Assembly (NCBI RefSeq): GCF_000003815.2
Contig: NC_049980.1
Location: 9,632,360 to 9,696,359, forward strand
Reading direction: 5' to 3'
Length of the DNA stretch: 64,000 bases
From: Branchiostoma floridae
Taxonomy: Eukaryota; Chordata; Leptocardii; Amphioxiformes; Branchiostomatidae
In this document: piece after piece, positions 19,342 to 30,545 of the stretch
How the letters are laid out: each line of letters begins with the position of its first letter
Position numbering within the stretch: position 1 is the stretch's first letter
Position numbers and translations under genes: made by a program
The notes under the pieces: model-generated
What the model was told of the DNA's origin: nothing
The model's input: only the letters and a program-made list of their open reading frames with translations
Database searches by the model: none

Positions 19342-22300
19342 ATAGGTCATTTGGTACTAGATATGCTGCAATGTACAAGAGATACTTTTGTATGAATGAA
19401 AGGTCTCACTCGTTAGCATTGGATAGTAGTAGTTTGGCATCCATAAGTATTTGCATGTTGTTAACATAGTTTTGGGTAGCGATGGGTTTGGATCAAAGGT
19501 TTCTCTCGTGTACTGATCATTGTGGTGTACTAATTGTGGTCATTTGTTAGCTGACTTCGATGTAGATTTTATTACAGGATAGGAAATCGTAGCATTTTCA
19601 AACGTATTCACTTCGATCCAAAAAGCGAAATCATGTTACAGGGTAATCTCGAACCAGATCCACGGTGCGTAATGTAAAGTATCAAACTCCACTCCGGTGC
19701 CCGTTTGACTCCCTTAGCCGGCTATACTCCCTGGCCAGCTTTGATACTATCTTATGGCACCGTAGGATCTGCTTGGAGATTAGTTAGAGGGCACCTTAAC
19801 TTACCGATCACGCTCTGCTGAGATTGCTGTTGTCAGATCAGGAAATCACGGTGACCTTGTAACGGATCAGCAACTAAGTTGACAACGGCACCTGAAAACT
19901 AATTACCTATAGACAGCATTCGTTCGACTGAACTCACAAGAATGTAGTTATCAGCCTGGAGGCATGATTATGGCTGTCTTTAAAGGCACATATACAGATG
20001 ACACTAGTACCGTGTTCATCGACAGCTGTTAAATTCAAGACCAGCTGAAGAGAACGCGCCGGCAAATTAAGCTCATTTTAAGATATTTTGTATGCTATAC
20101 CCTGAACTTCAACATATTAGATTTGTAGACTTAGCAGAGAGGTAGTCCGGAATGTTTCCAAGAGCATAGGCTGTACTGTATGTGGCCGTGTATCGTTGCC
20201 GTACAGGGTATGTGTATGAGACTTTCGTGTATAAGTACGCCCTGTCGCCGAGCGATATTGGCCATTGGGTACGGCAGAAAAGGACATGGTACGGAGAAAA
20301 CTAACGGGTACAGCGGAGAGTTTTAACGGGTACGGCGGAAATTTACGGGTACGGCAGAAAGGCAGTTTCATGGGGGTGTATATACAAACGTAGTGAACGG
20401 AAAGTATACTAGTCCGTAGTCGCCATGGCGCTAGCGTATTATGTATCATCGAAATTCAAGCGCAAAGTAAGTTAACTTGTGGCATTTTATCAAAGCAAGT
20501 CAATAGATATTTGAAATCCACCCATCATAACTAGCATAGTAACTGGGGGAATATTTGCTAGATTGACCCTACCTGATTCCAAGCCCCGTCGATGTGTGGA
20601 TTGGCTCAAAAAGGATTACCAAGGCTTCATAGGTTTCTACCTAGCAGCTCCTCCTAACGCAGGGACGCGGAAATAACTGCATTTCTTTTACTTCTGATTG
20701 GTTGAAGTCACAGGTGCGGTCACGTCCTAGCTAAATATTTTACCAGTCGGCATGCCATTGAGTAATTGAATGTTTGTTCTTCAGGCCACTGTACGGTCGT
20801 ACTAGCCTTCACCAGGCCTTCCTGTGGGGGTACCGGACGAAGGGATAGTAGATTAGGCAAAGAGTTTGGAAATTGGCCAGGGAAGTCTGTCCAGGACACA
20901 AGATAAGAAAACCGGATGTTCTACTGCAGTACCAATGACAGCTACCAGGGGCCCAGAAAATCTCATCATTTCTTAGAGAGTGGACAAGACCTAAACATAT
21001 AGAGAGTACCCATTTTCAGGACAAAATTTACAACCCAACAATAGCTTTTGGGGCTATGTTCTTCAACCACATACATACAAACATACTTACAAATGCTATC
21101 AAAACATATTCTCGGCGATAGTATTTCATAAAGAGATGATTGTAAAACATGGCGGCAGTACATGACTGGATGCACGTAGTTCAAATATCGTGATCATTTC
21201 CTCCTCAATGATCCTCAATCAAAGGCGACCCAGAGGCCTTGTTTACTGTTTCTCAACTGACAGATAACTGTGTCATGGCACATGTATTTGCGTGACGACC
21301 AACTGGCAACCTGGAGCCTTAAGCCACGTGCTTGGTGTAAGGTTTCTCACTCGACACCTTTCACTGTCAACATCTTTCGTTGACGTTGATCACTATGGAT
21401 CTATGCAAACATACTATAAACGTACTTGGAGAAAAGTTCATACTTAGAAGTACTTGAAATGCCCACAATAAAACGTATGACTAGCTATATAGCATCAACT
21501 AGTGTCACAAGACATGTCAACGTATATGAACATTCGAAATTATTGAATTTGTAATTCTATGGTTCCAAACAACTTTTGGAAAAATCTGAGACTGTTTGAC
21601 CGTAAAATCCGAACAAAGTGAAATGACATCTACCGATGGACAATACAGAGAAGAAGACTCATGATTGAACAAGAACCCGACCTAAGGACTTTTCTTCAAA
21701 TGGGGAACTTCCGTAGAGGAAAAAAAAAAAGGTTATCTTACCCAGTTCGATTCTCAGTAGAAATTCTAGGAAAGAAACCGGACACCAGTACCTTTTGCAA
21801 AGTTTTACTAGCTGAGTCAACGCTTAAGTTCTCGGTCCAAACGACACGCCTGATGAAGTTTTGACAATAAGCGCTTTTACAGAGATCAGGCAGGACGCAT
21901 GAGCGGCGACAGGAATTCTAGGTGATATGTCAAAGGCAAAGGCCCACAAAAAGTAGACAAAACTCGTCTGCCGGACGTTGTTATGCAAATCGAAACAACG
22001 GCCATGATAAGGACTGTTTTCTTTTTCGAGGCCTTTAATAGGCTTTACGTGTTTTATTCACTTTGACAGACAAGACAGAGGTAGTGGTGGCGCAATCAAC
22101 TTATCTACTTATATTCACGCCACCACTTTACATATGTATATACAAAAACGAAAACATAAGCAGATTAAGCAAGATACAAAATGAAGCAAAAGGTATCTAG
22201 GTAATAGTGGTATGTCAAAGGGTTTCCCTGCGTTCTGACCTCTGTGAAAGGGCTTATACTACTAGTTACACATAGAATACAAAAGTGGATACCGTAAAGT

Positions 22301-22853
22301 TTTGTTCAATATTTGTACAACCATGCAGCTGGAAAAGAAAACAAAAGCCGGCCAAAGAGTGTTGATTAGCCGGCTCCCCTCCTTGGACATCTTATGATAC
22401 TATCTTACTAGTATATGCCACCGTAGGATCTGCTTGAAGATTCTTAAAAGTTCGATTCAAAGGGCTTGCTCTGTTTGTAGTTCAACAAAAAAGTGATATC
22501 CATTATCGACTAGAGAAGCATTGGTTTCTTTCTTTAAACCCTGAGTCTTTTCCAATCATTTTCTCACGCGTTGGGACAATATTCCAGGTGATCTGCCCCT
22601 ATACCTCACCTGACTGCTACCTTGGTTACCTCTATTGTTTGCGCGTACATTGAAACCATAGGTACACCGCTGCAAAACGGAATCCGTTTAAAATTTTCTT
22701 AAAATAGTTTTGCTTGTTTCGTAACAACTGCTATGAATTTGCTTTAACCAGTGTCGAATGTATAACGATTTCTGAAGTGATATATAGACATTACAGTTCT
22801 TTGATATGGCATAGCTTGGCTGTTATTTGCGTTTGGATGTTGTTGAGGAAAAC
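19342..22853. other. Intergenic; no gene seen
   Basis: Only short frames without recognisable content. Besides the MITE listed separately, a repeat word set (CGACAGGAATTCTAGGTGAT, ATGTCAAAGG, GATAAGGACTG) at about 21897-22018 recurs at about 23605-23712, and a half copy of the AATCTCCAAGCAG family lies at about 22385-22442. Confidence 0.4.
19644..19783. mobile_element. MITE of the AATCTCCAAGCAG family, copy 1
   Basis: The left end TAATCTCGAACCAGATCC mirrors the right end GGATCTGCTTGGAGATTA. Inside, AAGTATCAAACTCC pairs with GCTTTGATACTATC. Sister copies lie at 26350-26442 and 61609-61751. Confidence 0.65.
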
Positions 22854-22866
22854 AAAGATGGCGGAA
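22854..22866 (+). promoter_or_regulatory. YY1-like motif over the RIIAD1 start codon
   Basis: AAAGATGGCGGAA matches the YY1 core (AAGATGGCGGC) and overlaps the initiator ATG. In metazoans this motif commonly sits just downstream of the transcription start of short-5'UTR genes, which would make the ATG at 22858 the natural first codon. Inferred from the motif only. Confidence 0.5.
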
Positions 22867-25435
22867 GGTGTGGCGAAACCGCAGCGGGATCCTCCGCAGG
22901 GGATGGAACCGTTCGATCGAGGCGCTCTCAGTGAGGAACAACAGGCCAAGCTCAATCAGTTCAAGGTAGGGGATGTCCTAAAGCTCTGTGGCGAGTAGGA
23001 TGTCTCAGAACTGACCATATTCTGAACTAGCTGTGATTGAGATCTAGATCCTCCACTACAGTTCCCCCCTCCCCCTTTTACTACTAAAGTTACATTTTTG
23101 TACCCTCTTTCTGAACATTGACCACTTCCCCATGATATAATAAACTTGACAGAATTTTGTACCTGAATCCTGTCTTCGGAAAATAAGGCATTCAGACCTG
23201 TAGAATCCCGTATTCAATTAAAGTGCAGTCTGACATCATATATGTATACCTTTGTACAATAGTGTCACTGTCTGTAAAAATAGATTTTATGGAAGGGAAT
23301 ATATCCCTCAGTTTGCAGCATAGCGTGTTTGTAGATGTATTTTAGTGAACGACAAACCATCGAGAGTGTATGAGTGACCCCCCCCCCCCAAAAAAAATAT
23401 ATAGATAGAGATGTAGCTTAGTCTACCAGCAAAGTATACATTACCCCTCAAAATGCAGGAAATGGCATTTCAGTGGGTCAAGATTTCCCTTGCCTTTGAT
23501 GCTCGACGTGGTGAAAATATGTTTGGCTCCTGCTAAGACCAGCTGTTTTCACTGATATTATATCTAACCAATAAGCAAGTTCATGGTTCTAAGCAGGCAT
23601 GTGCGATGACAGGAATTACAGGTAATATGTCAAAGGTGATGGCATAATCAGAAACAAATTCATTTCTCTGGGTATTTTTATGTCAACCGAGACAATGAGC
23701 CAGACAAGAACTGTGTAGAAAGTGAGAGGGGCGAGTAAGAACAGAAAGAAACAAACATGCCGACGTCCGGGATCGAACCCAGGGCGGCGGATTACAAATC
23801 ATGACCGCTATTGCTGTCGCCACAAAAGCTCAGAGCTCCTTGGCAAGGACGATAGACGGTACTTGAACAATGGTTACAACTGGGATACCCCAGGGATCTT
23901 TTAAAAACGCCGGCCAGGCGATATGTACCCCTGGATAAATGAAAATAAACAAACAAACTGTTAAAACGTCGGGGACCTTCAACTGTGACGTATTACAATT
24001 CCTGTCACTCACAGGCATACTCAGAACATGAACGTGAACATGCTTATAATGGACATAGTTGATGTTACTGAATATAAAGTTGTGTTTTTCTTGTTTATCC
24101 CTGTAGGTGCAGACCAGGTTAGGTAATGAGCGTTATCTCAGGGAGCATCCGGAAGTCTCCTGTATGGTGTCTGGCTTCCTCAGGTACGAACCACCAGAAA
24201 TATGGAGTTGTCTGTGTCGTATATTGTAGGGCTGGGTACCAGTACAGAAAATTCTGGTACAGGTACAGTCCAGGTCCACAGGACCAGGTCCAGACTTGAA
24301 CCTGGACCTAATTATGTTTGGAAACTTGTGAATGGGCAATACTCAAAACAATGGCCCATTTTGCTATAAAGGACTCTGTTCGGTGGAGTATTCGCATTTT
24401 GAAATCATGTAAACAACACTAACTCAGTATACGTAACTGCCTCTGTTTTAGACCAAGTTTGACTGTGGAAACTTGGTACAAATGACTATCAACTCTCCTC
24501 TACTTCACTCTTGTTATTTTCTTGGATGTGTAAGCCCCCAAACACGAGAACGACTGTCGGTGTAATCTGTTTATTTTCAAATCGGCCCAAAATCTGGTCC
24601 GATGATTTTTTTTAATCAATTAGAAGTTTCTGAGCTATTCATTGCAAAAATGTTGACGATCTATGTTCGCTTTTCACTAGTGATGTCTTGGCGAAGAAAC
24701 CAGAAAATATCAGGGAGTTTGCTGCGGGTGAGTACTGATTACTTGCCATCATCATCTGACTTACATACAGATGATTCCATAACATTGGTTTGTCAGAATG
24801 GCCATATGATTCATTTCCTGCAACCTTAACCTCAACTTTAAAGTTTTCCTTTGGTAGATTATAATTCATTTGTAGGCATGTAGGACTCTATCTTATGTAT
24901 ATCATTACCTTTGCAAGAACGATATGTTTCCTTTTTTTGTGTGTGTGTGCCTGCTTGTGGAAAGTGTAACTTGTGGATGGATACATATTTGGTAGGTAGC
25001 CTGAGTACCATCCTCTGTAGTGACTGTTGGCTCTATCCTTTTGCTTGCTAGCAACTACTATTTGGTAGGCAGGTAGGGGTCAAGAAAACGAAGGTCAACT
25101 TTGCTAATGGGTCTCCTAGCATCTTTATACGGTACTGCAGCAGAAGTTTTGATATTTCATTGTGTAGTGAGACACAGTGTGTAACATGTAGACACTGTAT
25201 ATATGTCATTTTGAGCATTTTAAAGGGAAAAATAGGCCTTATATTTACTTGGTAACTGGATGAACATTTGTAACAATTGTTCTTTTCTTCTATTCTCAGA
25301 AAAGAATTAACCTTTTTCCTTATTTTTGGTTCAGAATACTTCAGGAACCCAGAGCTCCCTGACCAAGTCAGGAAGGAAGTTGCAGCACAAGAAGAGAAGA
25401 AAAGGATAGCAGCACAGGCTAAGAAGAGATTGTAA
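22858..25435 (+). CDS. RIIAD1: RIIAD1 homologue (RIIa-domain-containing protein 1), 4 exons, 110 aa
   Basis: A small protein carrying a dimerisation/docking fold like that of PKA type II regulatory subunits; such domains bind amphipathic helices of A-kinase anchors and are common in cilium and sperm-tail proteins. Exons: 22858-22965, 24107-24183, 24681-24727, 25335-25435; phases 0, 2 and 1; all GT-AG; total 333 nt. Residues 16-36 (PFDRGALSEEQQAKLNQFK) and 37-60 (QTRLGNERYLREHPEVS, SGFL) parallel the human protein as I remember it, as do KKPENIREFAAEYF and NPELP further on. The C-terminus is a basic helix ending QAKKRL. Human RIIAD1 is about 92 aa. The start ATG overlaps a YY1-like motif; an in-frame ATG at 22837 exists but lengthens the protein without homology. 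Confidence 0.82.
23750..23830 (-). mobile_element. tRNA-like SINE head inside RIIAD1 intron 1
   Basis: On the minus strand, GTGGCGACAGCAATAGCGG (A-box position) is followed by GGGTTCGATCCCGGAC, a good B box. The spacing fits a tRNA. There is no sign of a true tRNA acceptor stem, so this is read as a SINE head rather than a tRNA gene. Confidence 0.55.
24235..24312. repeat. GGTCC/GGTACC-rich short repeat
   Basis: Dense repeats of GGTAC, CCAGGTCC and GGACC in alternating orientation (CAGGTACAGTCCAGGTCC, ACCTGGACCTAATT). It lies in RIIAD1 intron 2 and has no coding value. Confidence 0.5.
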
Positions 25436-26278
25436 AGTGCAGTGGTGTGATGCTAATTCTAGACTTAAACACAGAAATATCATCTTTGTTGTCAAGAGTA
25501 TTCTTCAAACTGTTCTGTTTGACATATCTGAAAAACTGTACAAAGAGTGTCTAGACTACATGTAAGATAGTAACCAGTCCGAAGATAGTTTATGACAAGT
25601 GCTGAGTATTGTTAGCAGTAAGCATCAAGTCTTATGTGAATTTTGTATTTCTAAAACTTTGGAACAAGGGTACGCATTTTTTCCATTGCTTCTTCACAAT
25701 CAGGTACCTTTAACACATTCCACTTGTTGTACATACAAATGTATCATCATATATTATGTTTTTGTAACATTTGTTTTTAAATGATGTTCATGAGAATTCT
25801 AAATCTGAAATGTTAACAGAAGTCTGTCAATCATATTCTGGTCAGGTACAAGTGCTGTACTATAGATATGGAGTCTTACATCTATTTTTCTGTGTGTATT
25901 ATTCTGGTATATTTCTTTTTATGGCCTATGTTGAAGTGATGGCTATTAGGTAAACTGAATAGACAGGAAACCCTTGCTATTTTCCTTTCCAACATCTGCT
26001 TGAACCAGCAAAGCCAGGACTAGTATACATGTATCAATGAAACAAAGTATGCAGACCTTGAGATTTTTATTTCTCTATAAAACTATGTAATACATGTACT
26101 ACATGTATTCTGTATATTTGCAGCACTAGGTCTATTTGGAAAGCTTTAAAAAAACACCAAATTATGAGTTAGCTGATGAAGGGAAAGCTGTGCTTGCTTA
26201 ACAAATGCTTCCTGTTTTAAGTGTATATACGTTGTAACTAGATTGAATACAGATGTAACTGTGCTCCAACAATATGGC
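25436..26278 (+). other. Probable 3' UTR of RIIAD1
   Basis: This AT-rich stretch follows the stop codon without a splice site and ends at a polyadenylation signal at 26279. Two short frames inside look accidental. Confidence 0.5.
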
Positions 26279-26284
26279 ATTAAA
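26279..26284 (+). terminator. RIIAD1: Candidate polyadenylation signal for RIIAD1
   Basis: ATTAAA, followed within 30 bp by a TTGTTGTCTG-type GT-rich element, about 840 bp past the stop codon. No better AATAAA occurs between. Confidence 0.4.
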
Positions 26285-26349
26285 TCTCACCAACTATTGT
26301 TGTCTGCGTATTTCCTACATATATGCGATAGTATGGCCTGGTGGGTTTC

Positions 26350-26442
26350 TAATATCAAAGCAGATTCTACGGTTGCATAAGATAGCATCAAAAGCTGGCA
26401 AAGGAGTGTACGTAGCTATCGTAGGATTTTCTTGGAGATTAG
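26350..26442. mobile_element. MITE of the AATCTCCAAGCAG family, worn copy
   Basis: The left part (AATATCAAAGCAGATTCTAC, GCATAAGATAGCATCAAA) and the right end (GTAGGATTTTCTTGGAGATT) match the ends and interior of 61609-61751. Shortened in the middle. Confidence 0.55.
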
Positions 26443-26616
26443 GGTTCTCCTAGTGTTCTGTGCAACGGTTATGTTTGGAAAATTCACACTCTATCCATAT
26501 CAAGTTCAAAACAACCGACAAGTGTGACTTAAACTCCACGCCTGCACTTAAACTGTTGTCCTATGTCTACTCAAAGGTCATTCTAAATAAGATTTATAAT
26601 ATGTGAGGACCTATGC

Positions 26617-26880
26617 ACGCATTGTTGGGTGGGCCGACTACTCTCTCTTCACATGAACAGCCAGGGGCTGAACTGCGAGGAGCCTACGCCAGGCGGGCTA
26701 AATCGCAAGGGTTTGGGCGGCTGCCATTCGTCGCTAACTCAGGTGATCTCAATGTGACATTCAGGTGTGACCATAGGACTTTAGGTTTTGAACCACTCAC
26801 ACCAGGAAGGACTTTAATGTGCTCGAGGTGTGGCTCTCCTCAAACACGGGACCTCATTTTAACACATGTTTGTACCTCTT
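26617..26880 (-). mobile_element. SINE, minus orientation
   Basis: Reversed, it carries ATGAGGTCCCGTGTTTGAGG, AGAGCCACACCTCGAGC and TTGCGATTTAGCCCG, which match the bodies of 14035-14480 and 63460-63790. The left end resembles the fragment at 14876-15000. Open frames across it are not genes. Confidence 0.6.
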
Positions 26881-27062
26881 TTCAGCTTCAACACTTACAA
26901 GGACATTATATCATGACCTGTTTGGGATCAACCTAAGCAAGCCCATTATATTTTGTCGTTGTTCCAAGCATGTTTGTTGTTCATGAAACATAACGTTACA
27001 TGTAATGTTATCCGCACGCAGAACTCATTCGTGAAATAGACGCGCCTCGGAAATTACATTAA

Positions 27063-27574
27063 GGCCACAGCAAGTAAATCTTATGGATGACGTCCTCTTG
27101 AGACTCCAAAAATAGTGAAAATATGGCGGAAAAACAAGATAGGTACAAGAAAAAAAAAACATGGCCACATTTTCAAAATAGACTCCATAAACGTTGTAAC
27201 AAGAATTAAAGGGACAAACCATGGTACACAGCCAACAATTGCAAGGCATTCATTCCTGTATTGAAGACGTGCACTGGTGTAGTAAAAGTGACACTAGTGT
27301 GGTAGACTGGTATCACTAACAAAGTTCGCGTAACTACACTCATAGCTTTATTATTGGTGTCACTTTTACAACTATCCAACTAGCTTCACTTCTAAAACTA
27401 CAGTCTTGGGTACCTCGCAAGTGTCACTTCTACAAGTACAATCATTAGGCTGCAACACAACATATTTGCTCATTCTGGTAATTTTTCGTCATGTTGACCA
27501 TCTCCAACAAGAAAGATGTCTTGAAGAACTAATGAGCACACGGATGTCATCCATAAAATTTACTTGTTGTGGCC
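27063..27574. mobile_element. GGCC-ended MITE with proven TTAA target site, 512 bp
   Basis: Ends are GGCCACAGCAAGTAAAT and ATTTACTTGTTGTGGCC, and TTAA lies immediately outside both (27059-27062 and 27575-27578). The duplicated region at 32.44-32.55 kb has the same flanks with a single TTAA (32492-32495) and no element, so borders and target duplication are seen directly. TTAA duplication is characteristic of piggyBac-type transposases. The interior has poly-A and CACTTTTACAA-type repeats but no gene. Confidence 0.88.
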
Positions 27575-27578
27575 TTAA

Positions 27579-28640
27579 CCAAACCAATCTACTTCGCCTC
27601 CTGCGGTTCATTGCGGAGAGGACTTTCTTTAGACGTTTTTGACAAAGAGCCAATGTTCTTCAGAGCTCTGTCGGCGACTTCGGCTATTGTGAGTTGATTA
27701 TGTAGTACTGCGTGCAGCAAGATTACAGTCAAATCAAATTTGCGGCAACCGAAAAGTTTAATACACATCAGTACAAAGTCTGAAATGCCAGCCCGAAAAT
27801 TGTTCAATGTGTTGTCCCTTACATGTAGATTGGGAACCCATGACGAAAACGAGCTCCAGTTTACCTTAAGCTGTACATCGGGAACACTCATCTTTATCCA
27901 AGGGGTAGCCATTATCTATTGTATTTGAAAATTATATTTACAGATATCAAGTGACTAGACGGTGGTTTTGAACTACAATATTTTGAAAGTATTGCAGTTT
28001 GAAACCACCTTCCGTCCACTTGATATCCCTAGATATTAGTGCCCTGCTTTTTTAAAAGTAAGATGGATAAAGATTTTAAGCTTAAAAGAGTAATGCCACA
28101 ACTGCATAGGAACATAAGATGACGTTGTTCCAATTCGTGGTATTGTTTCAATTCAACACTGAGAGGTGAAACATGAAGAGGCATTTTCCTTGCTTGCAAT
28201 AGTCTTACCGCAATTGTCCGCGTTCCGGGCCCAAGACTTGAACTCATCAGTGCCCACCTGCCTGCTGTCGTCATAGCACTCACCTGGCCGGTAAGAACAA
28301 AACAACAACGCGATATACGGGATTTCTAGTATCTTCAATATCCTAACCTGTCATATCGATACCACTTTCCACAGTGAACAATTTCTACTTTTAATAGCGG
28401 GAACGCTCTGATGGTATTGACTATTGGACCAAATTTTTCGTTCAGTGTTAAAATCTTTTTAGGTAGTTATGAGCTGATGTGTTCCTGTATTCTGCTGATT
28501 ACTTACCGACCTGTCTTCAGGGTTTGGTGTGATGCGGGAACGCCGTGTAGTCCATTTTCACATGGACCGTACGGTACGTCGTCCACTCCTGCTCCTCCTC
28601 CCTGAAGTTGTAAGGGGGCGCTGCTGTTTTCATTACATGT
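27579..28640 (-). pseudogene. Segmental duplicate with two decayed exons of the 11-exon gene
   Basis: This block repeats 32.49-33.68 kb in the same order and orientation. Shared intron words include ACTTCGCCTCCTGC, GACAAAGAGCCAATGTTCTT and ACGAAAACGAGCTCC-like text. At 28209-28283 (minus) lies a copy of exon 7 of the 11-exon gene (TCAAGTCTTGGGCCCGGAAC against TCAAGACTTGGGCCCAGAAC), with its CTCACCTGG and CTTACCG borders. At 28502-28635 lies a copy of exon 6 (GTACGGTACGTCGTCCACTC is shared exactly). Indels of 4-10 bp move the reading frames, and exon 6 has lost its upstream half, so these are pseudo-exons. They lie about 2 kb downstream of the live gene's stop codon. Confidence 0.85.
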
Positions 28641-28899
28641 AGTATTTTTCTCCCACAGCTGACATAATATTATCGGAGTGTAAAGGAGACCCCTGGCAGG
28701 ATGGATAATTGCTTATATTATTCATAAATGTCAAATCATCTGGCCAGAGTTTTCATGATCATCACGCGGTTTTCCAGGCAAACGAAAGGAAACGATGCAC
28801 TACTTAAGTGCATTTATATTGTCATTATGGCAAATAGTCCGAAAGATGTATACTAGATACGACCGCAACTGTAAGTTTATTCTTTCAAAATTTATATAA

Positions 28900-29242
28900 G
28901 GATATGTTAGTTCGATTGTATATGGATCACATCCTCTGTGGAGAACTCCAAAACTGATGCGAGAGTGTGTGTAAAAAAAGGAGGAAGGTTGAACAAATGA
29001 CAAAACACACATGTATGATATGCCGAGCAATAGATTCTTTAATCTTAGTTCTTTCCCGTCTTCTTTTTGCAATTAGTATCCGTTTTCCGACATTTTATTG
29101 CAATCTACGGCATAAATTTGCCCAGCATCAGCTATGATATATTTACAGCATGGTTGAAAACGTTGTTTGGAAACGGCCGAAAATTGGTACGCGCGGATGT
29201 CATCCATATCAACATGTCATCCATATTCGTATCAACATGGCC
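28900..29242. mobile_element. Worn GGCC-ended MITE
   Basis: Related to 3236-3696: left words GGATATGTTAGTTCGATTGT and ATGGATCACATCCTC mirror right words GCGGATGTCATCCAT and ATCAACATGGCC. AACTCCAAAACTGATGCGAG is shared almost exactly with 3236-3696. TTAA follows the right end. A partial repeat of CAACATG near the right end shows local rearrangement. Confidence 0.65.
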
Positions 29243-30545
29243 TTAAAACTTGACATAAAATACACGAAGGACACAATGTTCCCGTTTCCTGTGATTTTAT
29301 TGTATTCAACATGCCTTTGTGTACATGGCGTGTGATATTGAAGCAAAATGTATCTTTTACAAAAAAAGTCTCTGTGAAAACGTGCGCACGTTAGTATGAC
29401 GCATGCTGTGACAATTGTGGATAAACGCAGGTAATAAAGAAGTGTACATCTGTATGTTGCCTTCGTGTCGGGAAAATTGCACATCTTCCTACAAAAACTT
29501 GGAAAAGTGTACACCTACAACCAACTACAATTAAAAAGATTTTTTTTTCATACACCACTCTCATATAGTAATTTGAAGTAGAATGTACTATAGAAGTAAA
29601 GTAATTTCATCAACATGCAAAAACAATGTGCTATCACACATACAATACTATTCATAAAATCAGTCTATTTGTGGGAAGGACTGCGATTTTATCGCTTTTA
29701 TGTTATTACAATGTTCTTCTATGCTAATAGTGAGTACATATCAGCCCTAATCATAACCAGTGAATTACTTCACACTCAGTTCTGCTAATTATCTTTCTCC
29801 AGCATTGCCAACAAGACAGACACACTTAATTCACAGACCCCTTTCGACAACTCATGACATGTTGTCCAGCTAGATGGAGTCAAATTTGATATATGATATC
29901 ACGTAAAGTTCTCCATTGTAGACCAGTCTGAAGCGCCCCCTACCAATTTACCTACGCCCTGCAGCTTGCATTCCGTAGGGACAAATGTACTTTTAGAACA
30001 TCACCAACATATTATATAGCATGTATATAAATTCATAGGATGTTATCTAACCAGCCCTTATGTTACTAAATATTCCATTAGTAGCATTGAATTGATAGTT
30101 ATTACTTTTTCAACATTGTGATAGAAGTGTTATTTAAACTGAGTGAATACCAAAAACGTCGGGCTAAACCCTCTCTTCAGCAGCAGTTTAGTGCAGTTCA
30201 TCTAGGATAAAACATCATTATATCCATTCCAACGTCAGTAAGTTAGAAAACAAACATTGCAATCCAGGGTAGAGAAGGGTGGTAAGTTGGGGAGAGGGTT
30301 GAAATGGGAACAATGAATATTAATAAAGACCATTTCAGGGTAGTTTTTGCCCGATAATGTCTTTCTATTTCCCGCCCTTTCACTCGAATTTTCAGAGTTT
30401 CCACAGTCCAAAACTAGATTGACTGTGCAAAAGTGGCATCAACAATACAATTTTTGTTACAATAACCTTTGTTCAGTTTGCCGGTCATTTTGGGTGGGGG
30501 ATGCTATTTTGTGATAAAGGAAGACATTATTGGACACGTTCGTTA
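29243..30545. other. No gene seen; downstream flank of the 11-exon gene
   Basis: AT-rich with short frames only. Part of it should be the 3' UTR of the minus-strand gene ending at 30546, but I could not place a clear polyadenylation signal. Confidence 0.35.

Noticed and set aside
22714-22857. N-terminal extension of RIIAD1
   Set aside because: It lacks similarity to the family and would bypass the ATG that overlaps a YY1-like motif.
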